DNA of 64,000 bases from Planctomycetota bacterium (GCA_035384565.1 DAOOIT010000002.1:167227-231226), one strand, 5' to 3'. Positions 33,863 to 42,269 are shown, counted from the first letter of the stretch. Notes: generated by a model from the sequence alone, not told the origin. Made by a program: numbers and translations.

Positions 33863-34651
33863 GTGACCGTTCTCACCTGGCATGCCCTGGTCGAGCGGGC
33901 CGAGGAACTGCACCGCTGGCCGCCGCCCGCTCGGCTCTACGTCTTCACCCTCGAGGAGTTCCGCCGCCAGCTCGACCACCTGGCCGCCGAGGGTTTCAGC
34001 ACGCTCTCGATGGCCGACCTCGTGCGCTGGCACGGGGGCGAAAGCGGCCTGCCCGAGCGGCCCGTCGTGCTCACCTTCGACGACGGCCACCGCAGCAACG
34101 CCGAGCTGGCCCTGCCCGCGCTCGTCGAGCGCCGGCAGCAGGCCGCCTTCTTCGTCACCGCGGGCCGCGTGGGTACGGGCGAGTGGCTCGCCTGGGCGCA
34201 ACTGCGCGCCTTGTGCGACGCCGGCATGGAGGCCGGTTCGCACTCGCTCACCCACCCCAACCCGTCGGCCCTCACGCGCGAGGCCCTGCGCCACGAGCTG
34301 GCGGAGTCCAAGCGCGTGCTCGAGGCGGGCCTGGGCCGAGCCGTGGACTTCGTGGCATCGCCTACCGGCTACGACAGCCGGCACTTCGGGCCGTTGGCCC
34401 GCGAAGTCGGCTATCGCGCCGCGCTCCAGGGCGTCATCGGGCGCAACCGCCGCTCGACCGACCTCTTCGCCCTGCGGCGCATCGTCCTCAAGCGCTCCTG
34501 TGGCTTCGGCCTCTTCTGCCAACTCGTCAATCCAGCGAGCCACGCCTGGCGACGTCTCCGCGCGAGTCAGGCAATGCGCAATGCCGTCCGTCGAGTGCTC
34601 GGCCTGCGAGCTTACGAGGCCATGCGCCGCTTGGTCCTGGGGAGGGAGTAG
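33863..34651 (+). CDS. Polysaccharide deacetylase (NodB domain)
   Basis: A 262-residue cytoplasmic NodB protein: VVLTFDDGHRSN (D73, D74), AAFFVTAGRVG, GSHSLTHPN (H127, H131) and FVASPTGYDSRHFG. All three classical metal ligands are present. GTG 33863 was chosen because earlier in-frame codons read through the 26-bp repeat. The C-terminal 60 residues are basic and lack a membrane helix. It probably deacetylates a lipid-linked amino sugar. Confidence 0.82.
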   Translation: MTVLTWHALVERAEELHRWPPPARLYVFTLEEFRRQLDHLAAEGFSTLSMADLVRWHGGESGLPERPVVLTFDDGHRSNAELALPALVERRQQAAFFVTAGRVGTGEWLAWAQLRALCDAGMEAGSHSLTHPNPSALTREALRHELAESKRVLEAGLGRAVDFVASPTGYDSRHFGPLAREVGYRAALQGVIGRNRRSTDLFALRRIVLKRSCGFGLFCQLVNPASHAWRRLRASQAMRNAVRRVLGLRAYEAMRRLVLGRE

Positions 34652-34654
34652 GCA

Positions 34655-35815
34655 GTGGCCATCGCCTTCTGGGTCCTGATCGGTCTGGTCAGCCTCGCTT
34701 ACGTGGGCTATCCCATGCTGCTCGCCATCGTCGCGCGCCTAGCTCGGCGGCCGGCACGTTGCGAGGACATCACGCCAACCGTGACGCTGCTGATCCCTGC
34801 CTACAACGAGGAGCGTTCCCTGGCCGCAAAGCTGGATAGCTGCGTGGACCTGGACTATCCGGGGGATCGGCTCCAGGTGATCGTGCTCAGCGACGGCTCG
34901 ACCGACGGCACGAACGCCGTCGCCGCGCGCTACGCGCCCCACGGCATCGCCCTGATGGCGTTCGCCGCCAACCGCGGCAAGCTGGCCGTGCTGCGCGACG
35001 GCCTGGCCGCCGCGACGGGCGAGATCGTGGCCTTCTCCGACGCCGCGAGCCGCCTCGAGCCCGCCAGCCTTCGCCGCCTCGTGCGCCCATTCGCCGACCC
35101 GGCCGTCGGCTGCGTGAGCGGCGTCTACAGGGTGCTGCGCCCCGAGGCGGCCCAGCTCGGCGCCGAGGAAGGCTTCTACTGGCGCTACGAAACCTTCGTC
35201 AAGCAGTGCGAGAGCGACCTGGCCAGCACCCTGGGCGCCCACGGCTCCCTCTACGCCGTCCGGCGCGCCCTCTGCCCCGACCTCTCGCGCATCCGCACGA
35301 ACGACGACTACGAAATCCCCCTCCACATTGCCGCGGGCGGCCATCGCGCGGTTTACGCGCCTGACGCCGTGGCGTACGAGGAGGCGACCGAGATGGGCGG
35401 CTTCGCACGTCGCGTGCGCATTGCGGTGGGCAACTGGCGCCAGCTTCGCCTCCTGGGCCTCCTCGCCTGGCCGCCGAGGCCCTGGCTGCTCTTCACCTTC
35501 GTCGCCCACAAGCTCCTGCGGCTCCTGGGGCCGTTCTGCCTCGCGGCCGCATTCGCCATCAACCTCTTCCTCCCTGGGCCGCTCTACTGTGCCACCCTGG
35601 CTGCCCAAGCAGCCTTCTACACCTTGGCTCTCGTGGGCGCCCTGTCGGCTGCCGCGCCGCACCCCGCACCCCGCATTCCGCACGCGCTCCGGCGGTTGAA
35701 GCTGCCCTTCTACTTCTGTATGATCAACGCCGCGTATGTGGTCGGCCTCGTGCGGCTGCTCACGCGCAGAGGCGTGCGCTGGAACGCCCCCCGCCGGGAA
35801 ACCCCCGATGCCTGA
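34655..35815 (+). CDS. Membrane-anchored GT2 (cellulose synthase/chitin synthase-like processive group)
   Basis: A 386-residue protein with an N-terminal helix (AFWVLIGLVSLAYVGYPMLL), the GT-A domain (LLIPAYNEERSL, VLSDGSTDGT, NRGKLAVLRDG, FSDAASRLEP), TLGAHGSLYAVRR, NDDYEIPLH and three or four C-terminal helices. The residue pattern resembles icaA/HasA-type GT2s, but the DxD is SDA and no QxxRW is present (VGNWRQLR instead). An ACCCCGC-rich repeat (35657-35687) inserts APHPAPRIPHAL before the last helix. Start GTG 34655 follows the deacetylase by 3 bases. Confidence 0.8.
   Translation: MAIAFWVLIGLVSLAYVGYPMLLAIVARLARRPARCEDITPTVTLLIPAYNEERSLAAKLDSCVDLDYPGDRLQVIVLSDGSTDGTNAVAARYAPHGIALMAFAANRGKLAVLRDGLAAATGEIVAFSDAASRLEPASLRRLVRPFADPAVGCVSGVYRVLRPEAAQLGAEEGFYWRYETFVKQCESDLASTLGAHGSLYAVRRALCPDLSRIRTNDDYEIPLHIAAGGHRAVYAPDAVAYEEATEMGGFARRVRIAVGNWRQLRLLGLLAWPPRPWLLFTFVAHKLLRLLGPFCLAAAFAINLFLPGPLYCATLAAQAAFYTLALVGALSAAAPHPAPRIPHALRRLKLPFYFCMINAAYVVGLVRLLTRRGVRWNAPRRETPDA
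35657..35687. repeat. CCGCACC iterated repeat inside the GT2 gene
   Basis: CCGCACC/CCGCATT units recur every seven or eight bases and are read as a proline-rich run. The unit resembles the ATCCGCA repeats that flank the GT4 at 32626. Confidence 0.45.
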
Positions 35816-36506
35816 GTCCAACCCCCGCAGTTCAAGCCCAAGAGCCGGAACGGTGGGCGAGAAGGTCCGCGAGCACTTCCACGCCACGGCGGCCGAGTTC
35901 GACGCGATCTACTCCGGCGACAAGGGCCGCCTGGCCCGCTGGCTTGACCGGCGGCTGCGGTGGGACATGTACGAGCGCTTCCGCCGCACCGTGGCCGAGT
36001 GCTCGGCGCCCGGTCTGCGCGTGCTCGACGTGGGCTGCGGCTCGGGCCGCTTCAGCGTGGCCGTGGCGCGGGCCGGGGCCGCCGAGGTGGTGGGCCTCGA
36101 CTTCGCCGAGAGCATGCTCAGCCTCGCCCGCCGCCTGGCCGAACGCGAGGGCGTGGCCGACCGCTGCCGCTTCCTGAACGCCGACTTCATGGAGCACAGG
36201 TTTGCCGAAGCGTTCGACATCACCCTCGCCATCGGGCTGTTCGACTACGTGGCCGACTGCCTGCCTTTCCTCCGCAAGATGCGGCGCCTGAGCCGCCAGA
36301 AGGTCGTCACCGCCTTCCCCCGCAGATGGACCTGGCGCGCCCCCGTGCGCAAGGTGCGCCTCGCCCTCCGCGGCTGCCCCGTCTACTTCTTCACGAGGCG
36401 CCAGGTCGAGCACCTGATGACGCAGGCCGGCTTCGAGCGGTTCACCGTTGACCGCCTGGGCAAGCTCTTCTTCGTCGTCGGCCACTGCGGCCAGGGGACC
36501 CGTTGA
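35808..36506 (+). CDS. Class I SAM-dependent methyltransferase
   Basis: A 232-residue protein with VLDVGCGSGRFSVAVARAGA (motif I), VVGLDFAESML, and FDITLAIGLFDYVAD. ATG 35808 overlaps the GT2 by ATGCCTGA. The ending VEHLMTQAGFERFTVDRLGKLFFVVGH is a standard last strand. The substrate is unknown. The stop overlaps the next start (TGATG). Confidence 0.8.
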   Translation: MPESNPRSSSPRAGTVGEKVREHFHATAAEFDAIYSGDKGRLARWLDRRLRWDMYERFRRTVAECSAPGLRVLDVGCGSGRFSVAVARAGAAEVVGLDFAESMLSLARRLAEREGVADRCRFLNADFMEHRFAEAFDITLAIGLFDYVADCLPFLRKMRRLSRQKVVTAFPRRWTWRAPVRKVRLALRGCPVYFFTRRQVEHLMTQAGFERFTVDRLGKLFFVVGHCGQGTR

Positions 36507-37912
36507 TGCGCCTGTGTGTCGCAGTTGGCGGCCTCGATTCCGCGCGCTCCGCCGCAGCCGCCTACACCCTCCACACCCTCCTCGACACCCTGGGCCTCGC
36601 CCACGACATTCTGCCCGAGGCGGCGGCCGCCGCGCCGCCAGGCCGCGTCGCGCTGACCTATGGACGCCCTGTCGCCGCGGACGCTCTCGTGGAGATCCCC
36701 CCCGGCGAGCCGACCACCGCCGACGAGGCGGTCCGCGTCCACCGCCGCGCAATGGCGGATCGCGAGACGCTCTTCGCCGGCGACGGCGCGCGCGTGCGCG
36801 TCGAGGCCGACATCGTCGGCGCCGCCGCCTTCTGGCTCACGGGCGGCGACGAGGCGCGCCCCGACCGGGACGCCTTCAGTCGGCTGCGCGGCGCGGGCGG
36901 CCCGCTGCCCGTCCCCGCCGTGACCGACCTGATGCACGTGCTGGGGGCCGCTCTGGAGCGCGCCGCGGGGGCCGCGGGCCTCGCGCTCGAGCGCCAGCCC
37001 GCCTGGCCCGCCGGCCACAGGTTCGCCGTGCTCCTGAGCCACGACGTGGACCTCTGGCGCCGCCGCACGGCGCGCCGCCTGGCCAGGGACCTCGCCCGCA
37101 GCCTCGTCGCGCCCCGCCGCCTTCCTGCCGTGGCCCGGGCCTTCTGCGGCGGCCCCGACCCGTGGAGCGACCTCGATGCCATCGCCGACCTCGAGCAGGC
37201 CCGCGGCATGCACTCCACCTTCTTCGTCCTCGCCGGCCGGCCCGACCGGCGGCTGCACGGCAAACGAATCGTCAACTCCTATGATGCCCCGGCCGATGCC
37301 GTCCGCGACACGCTTCGCCGCCTCGTCGCCCGGGGATGCGAGGTCGCATTGCACGGCAGCTTCGACTCGTTCGCCATCGCCGAGCAACTGGCGGCCGAAC
37401 GGCGCGACCTCGAGGCCCTATGCGACGAGCCCGTGCGCGGCTGCCGCCAGCACTTCCTGCGTTTCCACTGGCCCGACACCTGGCGCGCACAGGCCGCCGC
37501 CGGCCTGCGCTACGACGCCACCCTCGGCTATCACGACGCCGACGGCTATCGCGCCGGCTTCTCCTTCCCCTTCCGACCCATCCTGGGGCCGGAACCTCCC
37601 GCAGGTTCCAGACCTGCGGGAGGCCTGCTCGAGCTGCCGCTCGCTGTATCCGACGGAGCCTTCAGCGACTACGGGCGCCTCGACGCGTCCGCCGCCTGGG
37701 AGCGCCTGCGCGCTCACCTCGAACGCACCGAAGCCGACGGCTCGATGCTCGGGGTCCTCTGGCACAACACCCACTTCTGCGACCTCGACGCCCCCGGCTA
37801 CCGCGGCGTCTATGAGCGGGCGCTCGACTGGATTCGCGACCACGGCGGCTGGGGCGCCTCGGCCATCGAGATCGCCGAGTGGTGGAAGCGCCGCTTGGGC
37901 GGTGACGGATAG
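36506..37912 (+). CDS. Long polysaccharide deacetylase-like protein with repeat-encoded insert
   Basis: A 468-residue protein. The N-terminal ~165 residues form an alpha/beta domain without a recognised motif. The NodB-like half has LLSHDVDLW (D-x-D), STFFVLAGRP, CEVALHGSFDSF (the usual second His is replaced by Asp or Ser), RQHFLRFHW and YDATLGYHDADGYRAG. The protein resembles deacetylases of Bacteroidota and PVC surface-glycan loci. Residues around 364-372 (PPAGSRPAGG) are encoded by a REP-like hairpin. The last TGA lies 77 bases before the next gene. Confidence 0.75.
   Translation: MRLCVAVGGLDSARSAAAAYTLHTLLDTLGLAHDILPEAAAAAPPGRVALTYGRPVAADALVEIPPGEPTTADEAVRVHRRAMADRETLFAGDGARVRVEADIVGAAAFWLTGGDEARPDRDAFSRLRGAGGPLPVPAVTDLMHVLGAALERAAGAAGLALERQPAWPAGHRFAVLLSHDVDLWRRRTARRLARDLARSLVAPRRLPAVARAFCGGPDPWSDLDAIADLEQARGMHSTFFVLAGRPDRRLHGKRIVNSYDAPADAVRDTLRRLVARGCEVALHGSFDSFAIAEQLAAERRDLEALCDEPVRGCRQHFLRFHWPDTWRAQAAAGLRYDATLGYHDADGYRAGFSFPFRPILGPEPPAGSRPAGGLLELPLAVSDGAFSDYGRLDASAAWERLRAHLERTEADGSMLGVLWHNTHFCDLDAPGYRGVYERALDWIRDHGGWGASAIEIAEWWKRRLGGDG
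37595..37623. repeat. REP-like hairpin (CCTCCCGCAGGT) inside a deacetylase gene
   Basis: Arms 37595-37606 and 37612-37623 are perfect complements (12 bp) around a 5-nt loop. It is read in frame as PAGSRPAGG. The same element, in the same frame, ends the deacetylase at 45568 (46597-46619). Confidence 0.65.
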
Positions 37913-37988
37913 AACGCCCCTCCCCCAGTGGCCTGCCCCGCTGCCGGGGCGACACACACCTGCTCTTGGGGTAAGTGAAAGGTGACCG

Positions 37989-38651
37989 ATGAAGAGTCTG
38001 CTCGTGAGGATCATCAAGCACGCACAGTTCCTCTCGCCCCTTAGGAGGTACTTCTTCTACCGATACATGTACCAGTTCGCCCCCGCTCAACTCGCCTTCC
38101 TCTGCAAGTGCCTCGATGAGACCAAGCAGGTGCCGGGAGCGGTTGTGGAGGTTGGATGTGGCATGGGGTGCACGACTGTGTTCCTGAACAGGCACATGGA
38201 CTTCATCGGCCTGGAGAAGCCCTACATTTGCCTCGACACGTTCCAGGGGTTCACATCTGAGGACGTGAAGGTGGAAGTCGGTGAACGGGGGAAGAACGCC
38301 AGGAACTATCGCGTCTTCAACATCAACAGCCAGAAGTGGTTCGATGGCACCATGAGGTCGAACAAGGTCACGCGCGTCCGCTCGATCAAGGCCGACACGA
38401 ATTCCTTCGACTTCGGCTCTCTCGGCAGGATATCGTTCTGCCTGATCGATGTGGACCTCTATCGCCCCGTGCGGCGTTCCCTGAACGGCGTGTTCCCACA
38501 CATGAGCCCCGGCGGCATCATCATCGTGGACGATTGCAGGGAGAACACCGCCTACGACGGTGCGCTCCAGGCGTACAAGGAGTTCGTGCAATCGCGAGGG
38601 TTGCCTGAGAACATCTCCCTGCGTAAGCTGGGCAGGATTGACGTGGCCTAA
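37989..38651 (+). CDS. TylF/MycF-like O-methyltransferase, lower GC than its neighbours
   Basis: A 220-residue protein with VVEVGCGMGCTTVFLN (motif I), CLDTFQGFTSEDV, FCLIDVDLYRPV and GGIIIVDDCRENTAYDGALQAYKEF, which is the macrocin-O-methyltransferase-like pattern (PF05711) in sugar modification. AAGGTGA four bases before ATG 37989 is a good RBS. GC content is visibly lower (about 57%) than the flanking ~70%, and it uses many AGG arginine codons, which suggests recent acquisition. It ends the + strand block and faces the - strand VOC gene. Confidence 0.82.
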   Translation: MKSLLVRIIKHAQFLSPLRRYFFYRYMYQFAPAQLAFLCKCLDETKQVPGAVVEVGCGMGCTTVFLNRHMDFIGLEKPYICLDTFQGFTSEDVKVEVGERGKNARNYRVFNINSQKWFDGTMRSNKVTRVRSIKADTNSFDFGSLGRISFCLIDVDLYRPVRRSLNGVFPHMSPGGIIIVDDCRENTAYDGALQAYKEFVQSRGLPENISLRKLGRIDVA

Positions 38652-38713
38652 CCGGCAAGAACCGACTGAGCGCATCCAGGAAAATGCCTGCGCGTTCGAC
38701 TCACAGCGTCGCC

Positions 38714-39118
38714 TCAGGGACCGGGCGACCGCCGCCGCTCGACGAACTCCACGATCACCCCCCGCGTGTACTGCGGCGGCACGAAGTTGATGCGGAGTTC
38801 CCCCGCCTCGACGGGGGCCTCCTCGAGCAACCGAATGCCCCGCCCCCTCAGCGCCGCCGAGGCCGCGGCCAGATCGGGCACCTCCACCGCGATGTGGTGC
38901 AGGCCGCCGAAGCCCTGGTTGAACTGCGCCAGCTTGCCCCCCGTGGGGATGATGAGCTCCAGCGACGCGCCTTCCCCCTCGGTGAACAGGCACGTGGCCT
39001 CGTACTCCGCCACGTGCTGGCGGCGCGCGACCCGCAAACCCAGGATGTCGAGCAACGCGACCGCCTGAGCCTCGCTGCGCATGACAATGCCCACGTGGTG
39101 CAGCCTGGGTCCCGCCAT
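38714..39118 (-). CDS. VOC-fold protein (methylmalonyl-CoA epimerase/glyoxalase-like)
   Basis: A 134-residue vicinal-oxygen-chelate protein with the expected metal ligands: LHHVGIVM, LELIIP, GGLHHIAVEV and VIVEFVE (His, Glu, His, Glu). ATG 39118 has GGAG upstream. In this operon it follows ACP, FkbH and a hexapeptide-repeat protein, so it could epimerise or oxidise an acyl-thioester instead of acting as a free glyoxalase. The substrate is not known. Confidence 0.8.
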   Translation of the reverse strand: MAGPRLHHVGIVMRSEAQAVALLDILGLRVARRQHVAEYEATCLFTEGEGASLELIIPTGGKLAQFNQGFGGLHHIAVEVPDLAAASAALRGRGIRLLEEAPVEAGELRINFVPPQYTRGVIVEFVERRRSPGP

Positions 39119-39169
39119 CTCGCCAACTCCTGCAACGCCGTTGTGCACTATCCCCGGCCCCCCCGAGGC

Positions 39170-39415
39170 TCAGCTCGAGCGCCGCTTCCCCTCCAGATAG
39201 CGCAGGATCCGTTCGAAGGATACCATCTCGTCCAGCTCTGTGGGAGCCACGACACAGTCGAATGTCTCCTCGATGGTCGCAAGGAGCCGCACCGCGCGGA
39301 GCGAGTCCCACTCGGCCACCGACTCGGGGCTGGCGCGGGGGATTTCGGGCTCGCTCAGCTCGGGGAACACGGCGGCGAAGCACTCGATGAGGCGGGCGCG
39401 CAGGTCGTCAGTCAT
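39170..39415 (-). CDS. Acyl carrier protein
   Basis: An 81-residue four-helix carrier with the phosphopantetheine site AEWDSLRAVRLL (Ser38). The acidic helix pattern and VFPELSEPEI fit ACPs that partner FkbH-type enzymes. Its ATG overlaps the FkbH-like stop by 8 bases (ATGACTGA), so the two are translated as a unit. No ketosynthase is nearby, so it is likely a glyceryl- or lactyl-ACP carrier, not a polyketide-synthase ACP. Confidence 0.88.
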   Translation of the reverse strand: MTDDLRARLIECFAAVFPELSEPEIPRASPESVAEWDSLRAVRLLATIEETFDCVVAPTELDEMVSFERILRYLEGKRRSS

Positions 39416-41135
39416 GCGTCACTTCTCGAACGCGGTGGAACAGCGGAGGACAGGCCTGAGCGAAACGCTCGCGGGTGAGGCGGGCCGCCGGCCCCGGCGG
39501 GGCGCCCAGCAACTCGCCCAGGAACGCCTGGAGCGGGCCGTTGCGCGGCGTGGGCTGGAAATCGAAGATGGCCTCGGCCGCCCCGAATCGCTCGAACAGC
39601 GCGGCCAGACACCCGTGCTCGATGCGGCGGCCGAAGGCGCGGCAGCTCATCACCCACGTTTCGATGCGCAAGACACCCTCCTCGGCGCGGCCGGCCACGG
39701 CCGCGATCTTGCCGAGCGGGCCATACTTGTCGCGGTAGCCGGCCACGAGCAAGAAGGCCCCGGGCCGCACCAGCCGCGCCCGCCACTCGCCCTCGGTCAA
39801 GCGGACTCCGTTCAGGTTGAACTGGTTGGTCTTGTTGACAAGTTCCAGCGCGCGCGGGTCGGAGGGCTCCTTGCGGAAGTCCACCGCCAGCTCCGCCTCG
39901 GCCTGGCGAAGGAAATCATTCAAATCCGAAACCCGGAATGCGAGATCCGAAATCGCCGCGTGGCGGCGCAGGCTGGCGAGCCGCAGGCCGTCCTCTTCGG
40001 TGATCGTCTCCTTGCCGAACAGGTCGCGCAGGCGGCTGAGAAGGGCCACCGCGGCCGCATCGTCCTCGGTCGGGTAGAGCACGCACTCGACCCCGGGGTG
40101 CGCGGCCTTCACCTCCGCCAGCTCCATCGGGCTGTCGTCCACGAAGACCACGCTATCGGCGCCGATGTTCCACTGGCGGAGGATTCGGGCGACCGAGGCC
40201 GACTTCTGCCCCCAGTTCGCCTCGACGGGGAAGAGGCAGTCGCGGGGCAGCAGCAGGTCCTCGCGCGCCAGGGCCTGCTCGACCAGGTCCGGGTCGTTCT
40301 TGGACGCGACGGCGAGGAGCACGCCCGCTGCGGCGAGCGAGTGGAGGAGCTGCTGATAGAGCGCGTGGGTCTGGCTGTGATGATCGAGATCCCAGGCAAC
40401 CCCCGCGACGCCCGCCTCGCCCAGGATGCCGCGCCAGAGCGTGTCATCGAGGTCGGTGATCAGCCCCTTCTTCGGCGCGGGCGGGCAGAGGAGGCGGGCG
40501 AACAACTCGGCCACGGCCGAGGCGTGTGGGAGGGCGTAGGGGAAACCTGAACGCAGCTCGGCGCGCACATCGAGACGCTGGGCGGGGGGGGAGACCTCCG
40601 CGAGGCGCTGCGCGTCCACCACACGCACCCCGCCCCTCGCCACGCGCGCCGCGATGCCGGCGACCAGGGCGTGAAGCTCGAGGGCCAGGTGCCCCGCCTG
40701 CCACCCGGGCACGCAATCGGCGGGCGGCAGAGGCAGCGTGGGCAGGCACAGAGCTACAGGGGGCAGCGCCGCGTCGCTCAGTGCCGCCTCGATCTGGCTG
40801 AGGCGCATGCGCACGGACTCGAGCACGTGCGGCAGGCCGGCGGGGTCCCAGCCGCCCCGGTTGCGCAGGCCGAGGCGTGGGTCGAGGTCGGCCCACTCGA
40901 TGGCGACAGCCGCCGCAGCGGCTCCAGCGTGAGCCAGCCGCGCCACATTCCCCGCCAGGTCGCCGTAGAGGCCGGCGCGCACCGCCACGCGCCGCGCGGG
41001 CATCGCCCGCTGAAGGTGCGCGGCGAGAAACGTCTCGAGGTGCAGCGGCTCGAAGCCGCAAGCGAGCGCCACAACGAACGGTTCGCCATCCGCCGGCGCC
41101 TTCTTGAGTGCCTGCAACGCCTCGAGGAGTTTCAT
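39408..41135 (-). CDS. FkbH-like HAD-superfamily protein (glyceryl-ACP synthase type)
   Basis: A 575-residue protein. After an N-terminal SGNH-like region, residues 226-300 hold the HAD subfamily IIIC core: ITDLDDTLWRGILGE (D228, D230), VASKNDPDLVEQAL and VFVDDSPMELAEVKAA, with NQFNLNG and RDKYGPLGKIA of the C-terminal acyltransferase part. Known FkbH proteins take 1,3-bisphosphoglycerate and load glycerate onto an ACP thiol. Residues about 394-405 (ISDLAFRVSDL) are encoded by an AATCCGAAA-type repeat. It is coupled to the ACP downstream and starts 4 bases after the hexapeptide protein. Confidence 0.85.
   Translation of the reverse strand: MKLLEALQALKKAPADGEPFVVALACGFEPLHLETFLAAHLQRAMPARRVAVRAGLYGDLAGNVARLAHAGAAAAAVAIEWADLDPRLGLRNRGGWDPAGLPHVLESVRMRLSQIEAALSDAALPPVALCLPTLPLPPADCVPGWQAGHLALELHALVAGIAARVARGGVRVVDAQRLAEVSPPAQRLDVRAELRSGFPYALPHASAVAELFARLLCPPAPKKGLITDLDDTLWRGILGEAGVAGVAWDLDHHSQTHALYQQLLHSLAAAGVLLAVASKNDPDLVEQALAREDLLLPRDCLFPVEANWGQKSASVARILRQWNIGADSVVFVDDSPMELAEVKAAHPGVECVLYPTEDDAAAVALLSRLRDLFGKETITEEDGLRLASLRRHAAISDLAFRVSDLNDFLRQAEAELAVDFRKEPSDPRALELVNKTNQFNLNGVRLTEGEWRARLVRPGAFLLVAGYRDKYGPLGKIAAVAGRAEEGVLRIETWVMSCRAFGRRIEHGCLAALFERFGAAEAIFDFQPTPRNGPLQAFLGELLGAPPGPAARLTRERFAQACPPLFHRVREVTHD
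39920..39954. repeat. ATCCGAAA repeat inside the FkbH-like gene
   Basis: Two ATCCGAAA units separated by a CCCGGAATG spacer are read on the - strand as ISDLAFRVSDL, a typical product of this kind of dispersed decamer repeat. It sits between the HAD and acyltransferase parts, where an insertion would be tolerated. Confidence 0.5.
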
Positions 41136-41139
41136 CGCT

Positions 41140-42057
41140 TCAGTCTTCGTATTCCAGGTTCAGGCCATAGTAGCCGCGGAGGAACTGCACGAGGGCGGCG
41201 TGGAGCGGGTCGCGCGGCAGTGGCGTGCGCAAGGTGGCCAGGTCAATGGTTGCCTGGAGGCCCTTCGGATCCCGAATCTCGATGCGGGGCCCGGAGTCCG
41301 CGGCGGGCCCCTGCGTGACAACGCACTCGCGCCCCTTGCGGCGGAAGCTCAGGCGGCCCGGCGTGGAGGCATCCACCGCGAGGCCCCATTCCCGCGCGAG
41401 CACCGCATCGCCGAAGTGCCGCAGCATCGTCTCGACCGCGGCACTCAGCCGCTCGGGAGTCATCGCGCGTTTCAAGTCGGCCATCTTCGCCACGGGGCGA
41501 GCGGGATAGCCCTCGGCCACGGTGCCGTCGGGCAAGTCCTTCTTGACGACCGACATGGCGTTGACAAAAACCTCGTTGCCGATGCGAATCCCCGGCTGGA
41601 TGAAGACGCCCGAGGCGATCCACACGCGGTCGCCGATGGCGACGCCCGCGAACTTCACCCAGTAGCCCTCGGTGTAGGGCAGCCAGACGCCGTGGGTGAC
41701 GAGGATGCAGCGCGAGCCGAGGGCCGACAGGTCGCCGATCCGCACGTCCTCCCAAACGTTGATCTGCGACTCCGAGCCGACGATCGAGTGGCGCCCCATG
41801 CGGAAGCAGGCCGGCCCGTAGATGTGCACGCCGTTGCCGATCACCGAGTAGGCGCCCACGTGCACCTCGCCGCAACGCACCTGCGAGAACGAAAGAATGT
41901 GGCAGTAATCGCCCAGCTCCACGCGCTTGCCCGAGACCACGCTGAACCAGCCGATGCGCACCCCACGCCCCACCCGCGCGCCCCAGCCCCAGCGCAACAG
42001 CGCCTTCTTGAGCCACGGCGGCGATAGGAGTTGGAGGAGGAGCAGGAGCTTTCTCAC
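41140..42057 (-). CDS. Left-handed beta-helix (hexapeptide repeat) acyltransferase-like protein
   Basis: A 305-residue protein with hexapeptide-type turns (GRGVRIG, VELGDYCHILSF, VHVGAYSVIGNGVHIYG, VRIGDLSALGSR, GVAIGDRVWIASGVFIQPGIRIG, AMSVVKKDLPDGTVAEGYPARPV), the usual serine O-acetyltransferase-like ending. About 90 extra C-terminal residues are not part of the helix. GTG 42057 is chosen because the promoter (42144-42172) lies upstream of it and the earlier open frame would start before the predicted transcript. It likely transfers the acyl group carried by the FkbH/ACP pair. Confidence 0.75.
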   Translation of the reverse strand: MRKLLLLLQLLSPPWLKKALLRWGWGARVGRGVRIGWFSVVSGKRVELGDYCHILSFSQVRCGEVHVGAYSVIGNGVHIYGPACFRMGRHSIVGSESQINVWEDVRIGDLSALGSRCILVTHGVWLPYTEGYWVKFAGVAIGDRVWIASGVFIQPGIRIGNEVFVNAMSVVKKDLPDGTVAEGYPARPVAKMADLKRAMTPERLSAAVETMLRHFGDAVLAREWGLAVDASTPGRLSFRRKGRECVVTQGPAADSGPRIEIRDPKGLQATIDLATLRTPLPRDPLHAALVQFLRGYYGLNLEYED

Positions 42058-42143
42058 GGGAGTCTTCGTCTCATGCCGGGGGCTGAAGCGTCCGGCTCGC
42101 CCGTGGGAGAGCGAGGTCACGATGAGATGCCCGGTGCGTGAGG

Positions 42144-42172
42144 AGTTTACCACAGCCCCCGGCGCGAGTCAA
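42144..42172 (-). promoter_or_regulatory. Sigma70-like promoter for the FkbH/ACP operon
   Basis: On the - strand TTGACT (42172-42167, 5 of 6) is followed after 17 bp by TAAACT (42149-42144). It sits back to back with the + strand promoter at 42241 in a 262-base divergent gap; both promoters share 17-bp spacing. Confidence 0.6.
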
Positions 42173-42240
42173 CCGGCCTCTTGCCGCAAGCACAGAAATG
42201 GCCTGTACATAGCGGCGCAGGCGGCTCCGGGGCGGTCGGG

Positions 42241-42269
42241 TTGCGCCCGGGCTGTTTGTGCCCTATAAT
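42241..42269 (+). promoter_or_regulatory. TTGCGC-type promoter for the 42320 gene
   Basis: TTGCGC (42241-42246), 17 bp, then a perfect TATAAT (42264-42269). The start codon is 51 bases downstream. A perfect -10 box stands out in this GC-rich DNA. The -35 matches the ones at 17354 and 63711. Confidence 0.65.

Noticed and set aside
37925..37955. A terminator hairpin after the 36506 gene
   Set aside because: Only a 5-bp GCCCC/GGGGC stem without a U tract; too weak to call.
39170..41135. A polyketide or NRPS cluster suggested by FkbH and ACP
   Set aside because: No ketosynthase, acyltransferase, condensation or adenylation domain occurs in the window.
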